Assembly: GCA_030147525.1 (NCBI GenBank)
Contig: JASBVF010000004.1
Coordinates: forward strand, 1 to 35,979
Origin: Bacteroidota bacterium
GTDB lineage: Bacteria > Bacteroidota > Bacteroidia > Chitinophagales > Saprospiraceae
DNA: 35,979 nucleotides
Reading direction: 5' to 3'
The notes under the pieces are model-generated. The model was not told where the DNA came from. It was given only the letters and a program-made list of their open reading frames with translations, and made no database searches. Made by a program: the position numbers and the translations under genes. This document shows positions 33,270 to 35,979 of the stretch, piece after piece. The number at the start of each line of letters is the position of its first letter. Within the stretch, counting starts at the first letter, position 1.

Positions 33270-34619
33270 ATGCTGACAGTTGTTGTGCTTGTTTTTATCA
33301 TAGGCTATGCCCTGATCGTTTTAGAGCATCCGCTGAAGCTTGACAAAACCGTCCCTGCGTTATTGGCGGGTGTCCTTTGCTGGACCGTCGTTGCCTTGGC
33401 TGATTTACCGGTAGTGGGCGAGGGGCATCAAGTAGGCGCCGTCAAAGATGTGCTTGAGTTTCACCTCGGGGAAATTGCTCAGATCCTCTTCTTCCTCACC
33501 GGCGCTATGGTCATCGTCGAGTTGGTGGACCTCCACCAGGGATTCTCCGTCATCACCAACCGTATAAAAACGACCAGTAAACTTGGCATGCTTTGGTTGA
33601 TTGCCGGGCTGGCTTTCTTCCTCTCCTCTGTACTGGATAACCTTACCACGACCATCGTCCTTGTTTCGCTGCTTCGTCGTCTTGTTCCTGATGTCAAAGA
33701 GCGTATGTGGTATGTCAGCTTCGTAGTGATTGCCGCCAATGCCGGAGGCGCCTGGACGCCGATCGGCGATGTGACGACTACCATGCTTTGGATAAAGGAA
33801 AAAGTTACAACGCTGGGTTTGATTGAACATTTGGCAGTGTCTTCCGTGGTTTGCATTGTAGTTCCATTGACGATTGCGTCTTTTTTACCCGTATTTAAAG
33901 GTGAGATTAACCTGCACGAAATAGACGCAGAGAAAGGCCTCAAAAAGGAAAAAATTCTAAGCAGCAAGACCATGCTCATCGCAGGGGTTTGTGGATTGGT
34001 ATTCGTACCTCTTTTCAAAGCCATCACAGGGTTACCGCCTTACATGGGTATGCTGCTCTCACTGGCGGTAGTATGGTTGATTTCTGAATATGTTCACCCG
34101 CTTGAAAATTTTGACAAGGAGAGAAAGCACTTTTACAGTGCCCGCCATGCGCTGTCCCGCATCGAGCTTTCCAGTATTTTATTTTTCCTGGGAATTCTGT
34201 TGGCAGTTTCCTCGCTCGACGCAGTGGTGGCAGGCACACATGCAGACGGTAGCCCAATGGGCTTTTTAGGTTACATGGCAGAGGAATTACAGGTTGCGGT
34301 TCCTAACACGGATATCGTGGTGATGATTCTTGGATTTATGTCCGCAATCGTGGATAACGTTCCATTGGTCGCTGCTACGATGGGCATGTACCCGATGGAT
34401 ATATTTCCGGTGGATAGCAAGCTGTGGCAATTCATTGCGTACGCAGCCGGCACGGGCGGCAGTATTTTGATCATTGGTTCGGCTGCCGGCGTTGCAGCAA
34501 TGGGTATGGAGCGCATCGATTTTATCTGGTATTTCAAAAAAATATCCTGGATCGCTATGGCAGGCTACCTCGCAGGAGCTATCGTATTCCTGATCCTTTA
34601 CGAATTGTTGCTATCCTGA
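33270..34619 (+). CDS. nhaD: NhaD-type Na+/H+ antiporter (second copy)
   Basis: A 449-residue paralogue of the preceding antiporter, clearly alike along its whole length. It repeats the same family patches: EHPLKLDKTVPALL, FFLTGAMVIVELVDLHQGFSVITNRIKTT, SSVLDNLTTTIVLVSLLRRLVP, NAGGAWTPIGDVTTTMLW, FMSAIVDNVPLVAATMGMYPMD and AGTGGSILIIGSAAGVAAMG. The main differences lie in the cytoplasmic loop after residue 215 (GEINLHEIDAEKGLKKEK here, GRLTLGKGDTAADEHNQQ in the first copy) and the middle of helix-connecting segments. The copies may differ in pH optimum or Na+/Li+ preference; sequence alone does not say. Two antiporters suggest a sodium-rich or alkaline habitat. Start is the first ATG and is flanked by the stem of the spacer. 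Confidence 0.94.
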   Translation: MLTVVVLVFIIGYALIVLEHPLKLDKTVPALLAGVLCWTVVALADLPVVGEGHQVGAVKDVLEFHLGEIAQILFFLTGAMVIVELVDLHQGFSVITNRIKTTSKLGMLWLIAGLAFFLSSVLDNLTTTIVLVSLLRRLVPDVKERMWYVSFVVIAANAGGAWTPIGDVTTTMLWIKEKVTTLGLIEHLAVSSVVCIVVPLTIASFLPVFKGEINLHEIDAEKGLKKEKILSSKTMLIAGVCGLVFVPLFKAITGLPPYMGMLLSLAVVWLISEYVHPLENFDKERKHFYSARHALSRIELSSILFFLGILLAVSSLDAVVAGTHADGSPMGFLGYMAEELQVAVPNTDIVVMILGFMSAIVDNVPLVAATMGMYPMDIFPVDSKLWQFIAYAAGTGGSILIIGSAAGVAAMGMERIDFIWYFKKISWIAMAGYLAGAIVFLILYELLLS

Positions 34620-34752
34620 ATTTTCAGACGGCACGATTTGCGGAGTTAAAGCAATCCTTTGTCCGTCTGGCTACTAAAATGTTGCTGAACTTTCCATTCA
34701 AGCATTTCAACCTGTTCGTGGTTAAGTTTCTCCTAATTTCAGCCGGTGAGGT

Positions 34753-34782
34753 TTTGATTGATCTGCCGGAGGTATACATTTG
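34753..34782 (+). promoter_or_regulatory. Bacteroidota-type promoter of the small lipoprotein gene
   Basis: TTTG at 34753-34756 is followed, 18 bp later, by TACATTTG at 34775-34782. Transcription would begin near 34789, about 40 bp before the start codon at 34830. Confidence 0.6.
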
Positions 34783-34829
34783 CAGCAGTTTAAGTAATTA
34801 ACCATGATTGTAAAAAAGTTAAAACAGGT

Positions 34830-35201
34830 ATGAAAAAAATTGCTTGGTTCACCCTTTCTCTATTGGTCTTCAGTGCATGTGCTGAATACCCTGAAAACAA
34901 AATAACAGGAAAGTGGCAAGGCGCTGCGTTACTTGAAGACGGAATGCCGCTGGAAGTTGATCCTGCCGAGGTGGGATTTGAATTCAACAACAGTGGTCAA
35001 TACCAATTCCGCAGTACACTGAATTACCGGGAAGCCGGTACATTTTCCATTAGGGGAAGTTTACTCCACACGCTCGATACTCTCAACGAGGCATCTTCTG
35101 AGAAATCAGTCAAAATAATTAAACTGACCGAGGATTCACTTTTTATCAAAATGAATGCAGACGGGAAGGAGCGTGTTGTAAAATTGGCCAAGCAACGATA
35201 A
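34830..35201 (+). CDS. small lipoprotein, lipocalin-like, function unknown
   Basis: A 123-residue protein with a lipoprotein signal (MKKIAWFTLSLLVFSAC; acylated Cys17). The mature part begins with ITGKWQGAALLEDGMPLEVD, followed by short antiparallel-looking strands (VGFEFNNSGQYQFRS, YREAGTFSIRGSLLHTLD, VKIIKLTEDSLFIKM). GKW near the front and this strand order resemble the lipocalin-like small lipoproteins widespread in Bacteroidota, which have no established function. It is probably attached to the outer or inner membrane facing the periplasm. It has its own promoter and a terminator shared with the converging rpsP gene. The ATG is the only sensible start. Confidence 0.85.
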   Translation: MKKIAWFTLSLLVFSACAEYPENKITGKWQGAALLEDGMPLEVDPAEVGFEFNNSGQYQFRSTLNYREAGTFSIRGSLLHTLDTLNEASSEKSVKIIKLTEDSLFIKMNADGKERVVKLAKQR

Positions 35202-35228
35202 AGCCCGGCCGGTCTTACCAAAAAAGAA

Positions 35229-35257
35229 AAGCCCGAAGTGTTGAACTTCGGGCTTTA
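35229..35257. terminator. bidirectional terminator between the lipoprotein gene and rpsP
   Basis: AAAGCCCGAAGT (35229-35240) pairs with ACTTCGGGCTTT (35246-35257) around the loop GTTGA. T-rich sequence follows on both strands (TTATT on the plus strand, TTTCTTTTTT on the minus strand). Confidence 0.9.
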
Positions 35258-35288
35258 TTATTTAGATCGGTTGCTGAAAATCAGCAAA

Positions 35289-35783
35289 TTATTCTTCTTC
35301 CTGTGCTGCAGCTGGTTCAGCAGGTGCTTCTACCTCAACTTTAGGAACCACCTTGGCTGGACCGCTTGATTTGATATCAAGACCTGCGATCTTGGCACGG
35401 ATAGCTGCCTTGTTAGCGAGTTCTTTTTCAGCACGTGCTGCTGTTTTGGCATCTTTAGCCTCAACATACTCTTCGTATTTCTTCATTGCAGCATCTTCGT
35501 TGAAAGCGCCTTTAGCAACGCCACGCATTACGTGTTTGCGGTAAAGGACACCTTTGAAGCGAAGCATTGCACGAACTGTTTCAGTAGGCTGGGCACCTTT
35601 GGTCAACCACTCGTAAGCTTTGTCACGGTCGAGTTCGATCGTGGCTGGCTTGGTCAGCGGGTTGTAAGTTCCGATTTTTTCGATGAAACGGCCGTCACGT
35701 GGTGAGCGGGCGTCAGCGATAACGATGTGGTAAAAGGGTTGTTTCTTTTTTCCCTTTCTTTGCAATCTGATTTTAACTGCCAT
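35289..35783 (-). CDS. rpsP: 30S ribosomal protein S16
   Basis: The 164-residue S16 protein of the small ribosomal subunit. The first about 80 residues are the universal core: [42 protein letters not shown], then [28 protein letters not shown]. The remainder is a charged helical extension (about 85-140, [31 protein letters not shown]) and an Ala/Glu/Pro-rich tail, as is usual for this phylum, where S16 is about twice the length of the E. coli protein. Usual partners rimM, trmD and rplS are not seen after it in this direction, since the lipoprotein gene converges. Its promoter would lie in the last 196 bp of the window; none was clear. Confidence 0.97.
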   Translation of the reverse strand: MAVKIRLQRKGKKKQPFYHIVIADARSPRDGRFIEKIGTYNPLTKPATIELDRDKAYEWLTKGAQPTETVRAMLRFKGVLYRKHVMRGVAKGAFNEDAAMKKYEEYVEAKDAKTAARAEKELANKAAIRAKIAGLDIKSSGPAKVVPKVEVEAPAEPAAAQEEE

Positions 35784-35979
35784 GTTTTAAAGGTTGTTGG
35801 TAATTTTGCATTGGAAATTTATTTAAATTGTATTTCATCAATGAAAGTTACCGGATTTGAACCATACACACGTACTCTGATCTACTGGAGGTGGGCTTAT
35901 TCGTGCTCTAAGGTAATCTTTTTTATTCCCGAAACGTTTTGACATACCGAAAAAAATTTCAAGAAAGACTTGCTATTCT

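Noticed and set aside
34424-34801. 125-codon open frame overlapping the end of the second nhaD gene
   Set aside because: It overlaps conserved antiporter codons in another frame, and its last part covers the promoter of the lipoprotein gene.
35289-35783. Double-length S16 as a possible fusion
   Set aside because: A charged C-terminal extension is normal for S16 in Bacteroidota.
35825-35910. tRNA-like T-loop (GGTTCAAATCC on the minus strand) upstream of rpsP
   Set aside because: The T-stem pairs at only three of five positions, no matching acceptor strand is found upstream, and no anticodon arm can be placed.

Overview
The window looks like a stretch of a Bacteroidota chromosome, most likely from the Saprospiria (Lewinella/Haliscomenobacter-like). 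The evidence is a type IX secretion (T9SS) type B C-terminal domain on a 2007-residue surface protein, a T9SS type A sorting tail on a sortilin-like protein, a PorP/SprF protein, an OmpA protein with PD40 repeats, an outer-membrane beta-barrel receptor with a carboxypeptidase-like domain, and a short primary sigma factor without region 1.1. Starts generally lack Shine-Dalgarno sequences, and several promoters match TTG/TTTG...TAnnTTTG. The assignment below phylum level is inference.

Layout. 1-10 kb is mostly on the minus strand: gamma-glutamyltransferase preceded by a strong dyad operator; a DUF2177 membrane protein and a RibD/DHFR-like reductase on the plus strand; RecQ helicase; a one-TM small protein; a cytochrome c-like lipoprotein; and a NarL-type response regulator followed by its TPR histidine kinase. 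10-15 kb holds CdaA-type diadenylate cyclase (minus), then on the plus strand a coiled-coil exported protein of unknown function, MiaE-like tRNA hydroxylase, RpoD and an unknown membrane-anchored protein. 15-24.5 kb is a probable surface-adhesin operon: a giant Ig-repeat T9SS type B protein, a PorP/SprF partner and a PD40-OmpA protein. RNA hairpins lie in both spacers and a perfect 49-bp palindromic terminator closes it. 24.6-29 kb has a beta-barrel receptor (minus) diverging from a LytS-type kinase and LytTR regulator (plus). The divergent spacer holds a tandem 13-bp direct repeat with 21-bp periodicity that resembles a LytTR binding site. 29-36 kb holds a T9SS-sorted sortilin-like beta-propeller protein (minus), two tandem NhaD-type Na+/H+ antiporters separated by a foldable spacer, a small lipoprotein, and ribosomal protein S16 (minus).

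Two units seem to work as systems. In the adhesin operon, the PorP/SprF protein probably helps export or anchor the Ig-repeat protein and the OmpA protein may tie the complex to peptidoglycan. In the receptor/LytS/LytTR unit, the regulator may bind the direct repeats and control the receptor gene. Most other genes are housekeeping or unlinked. I saw no CRISPR array, insertion sequence, rRNA or convincing tRNA.
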